Assembly (NCBI GenBank): GCA_031291845.1
Contig: JARLIH010000204.1
Coordinates: 1-46,538, forward strand
DNA from: Isosphaeraceae bacterium
GTDB lineage: Bacteria; Planctomycetota; Planctomycetia; Isosphaerales; Isosphaeraceae
Reading direction: 5' to 3'
DNA length: 46,538 bases
This document shows, in pieces, positions 46,073-46,538 of this stretch (positions are counted from its first letter, which is position 1; each line of letters begins with the position of its first letter). Made by a program: the position numbers and the translations under genes. The notes under the pieces were generated by a model that saw only the letters and a program-made list of their open reading frames with translations, ran no database searches and was not told the origin of the DNA.

Positions 46073-46538
46073 TCAGTAATCGGCCGAGGGGAGGCGCTGG
46101 AGCCTCGCGTCCGTGGCGGGGACGGATGTCGCGTTCTGGCTGCGTTCCGACACCGGGGCGGCGAGGTGTCGTGCGACCGGGATGGGCATCGGAATGGACG
46201 CGGCCTTGGTGGAGCTCGACACGCTCCGGGGTTTGATGGGAGCCGGGATTGGCATCGGAATGGCGCTCGCCTGCGAGCCCCGCGGTGCCGTTGGGGCCGG
46301 ACGATCCGCGCGGGGCGCTGGGACCGGCTTGACATCCGTTGGAACGGTCGACGGTTTCGCCGGGGCCGGAACGGGCATAGGGATCGGGGCCGCCGATCGG
46401 GTGGGCGCGACAAACCCATAGGACGTCGGACGGAGTTCGATGTCGACGGTCCCGGGTTCGGGCGGCGTCGTGGTCGTGCTCGGGGCAGCCGGTGGTGCGA
46501 GTTGGACCGCGGGCGCCACGGTGGCGGGCGCGGTCAGC
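46073..46538 (-). CDS. Proline-rich protein with IPMP repeats, 5' end outside the window
   Basis: Only the C-terminal ~155 residues are present; the frame remains open through the window edge. The segment is rich in Pro, Ala, Ser and Thr and carries three imperfect copies of AxxIPMPxPxPxKP-like motifs (IPMPVPAPAKP, IPMPIPAPIKP, IPMPIPVAR). It looks disordered, like a stalk, linker or tail of a surface or envelope protein. No domain is visible. The reading frame is supported by the repeat pattern and by the terminator-like hairpin just after its stop. The complete product cannot be judged from here. Confidence 0.6.
   Translation of the reverse strand, partial: LTAPATVAPAVQLAPPAAPSTTTTPPEPGTVDIELRPTSYGFVAPTRSAAPIPMPVPAPAKPSTVPTDVKPVPAPRADRPAPTAPRGSQASAIPMPIPAPIKPRSVSSSTKAASIPMPIPVARHLAAPVSERSQNATSVPATDARLQRLPSADY

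Overview
This 46.5 kb high-GC window is bacterial chromosome, most likely from a planctomycete of the Isosphaerales/Gemmatales type. The assignment rests on gene families typical of that phylum: a DUF1559 protein ending in an H-X9-DG motif, an ECF sigma factor fused to a membrane segment and TIGR03067-like domains, a secreted DUF1080 protein, a giant secreted protein with an N-terminal LEPR-type motif, an M81 peptidase, and several planctomycete-style hypothetical proteins. GTG and TTG starts occur, and most genes have purine-rich Shine-Dalgarno sites. No rRNA, tRNA, CRISPR array, plasmid or phage module was recognised.

Layout. (1) 309-9576, minus strand: an ECF sigma factor followed by a 2,778-residue RHS/YD-repeat protein. 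Its YD shell is interrupted by a malectin-like domain and by a Fn3/LamG-like block, and it ends in an unrecognised 168-residue tip. (2) 9577-12694: a decayed ISL3-type transposase, a palindromic element at its break point, and the sigma-TM-TIGR03067 fusion gene. (3) 13005-16812, minus: a tetrapyrrole cluster hemE-hemG-bluB plus one small unknown gene. (4) 17242-20523, plus: a LOG-family protein, an unknown helical protein, a DUF1080 protein and a small protein resembling domain 3 of EF-Tu. The last is antisense to the 3' end of mgtE. (5) 20118-24715, minus: M20 dipeptidase, serS, mgtE. (6) 25475-31312, plus: unknown proteins, an orphan solute-binding lipoprotein, a secreted esterase and a Tat-exported TIM-barrel isomerase. 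(7) 31362-34493: a PNPOx-like protein, a glycosyltransferase-like protein, DUF1559 and OsmC. (8) 34672-39901, plus: citrate synthase, aldehyde dehydrogenase and a secreted DPP-IV-like S9 peptidase with a clear terminator. (9) 40048-44459, plus: a tightly packed YhdT-like/SSS symporter pair followed by an overlapping M81 peptidase/carbon-nitrogen hydrolase pair. (10) 44563-46538, minus: a secreted SGNH hydrolase and the 3' part of a proline-rich protein cut by the window edge.

Most of the window is housekeeping or exported hydrolytic metabolism. The parts that deserve a second look are the modular giant RHS protein with its adjacent ECF sigma factor, the mgtE/EF-Tu-like antisense overlap, the symporter-M81-amidase locus as a candidate uptake-and-cleavage pathway, and several strong palindromic elements. 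I did not find a clearly new multi-gene defence or mobile system.
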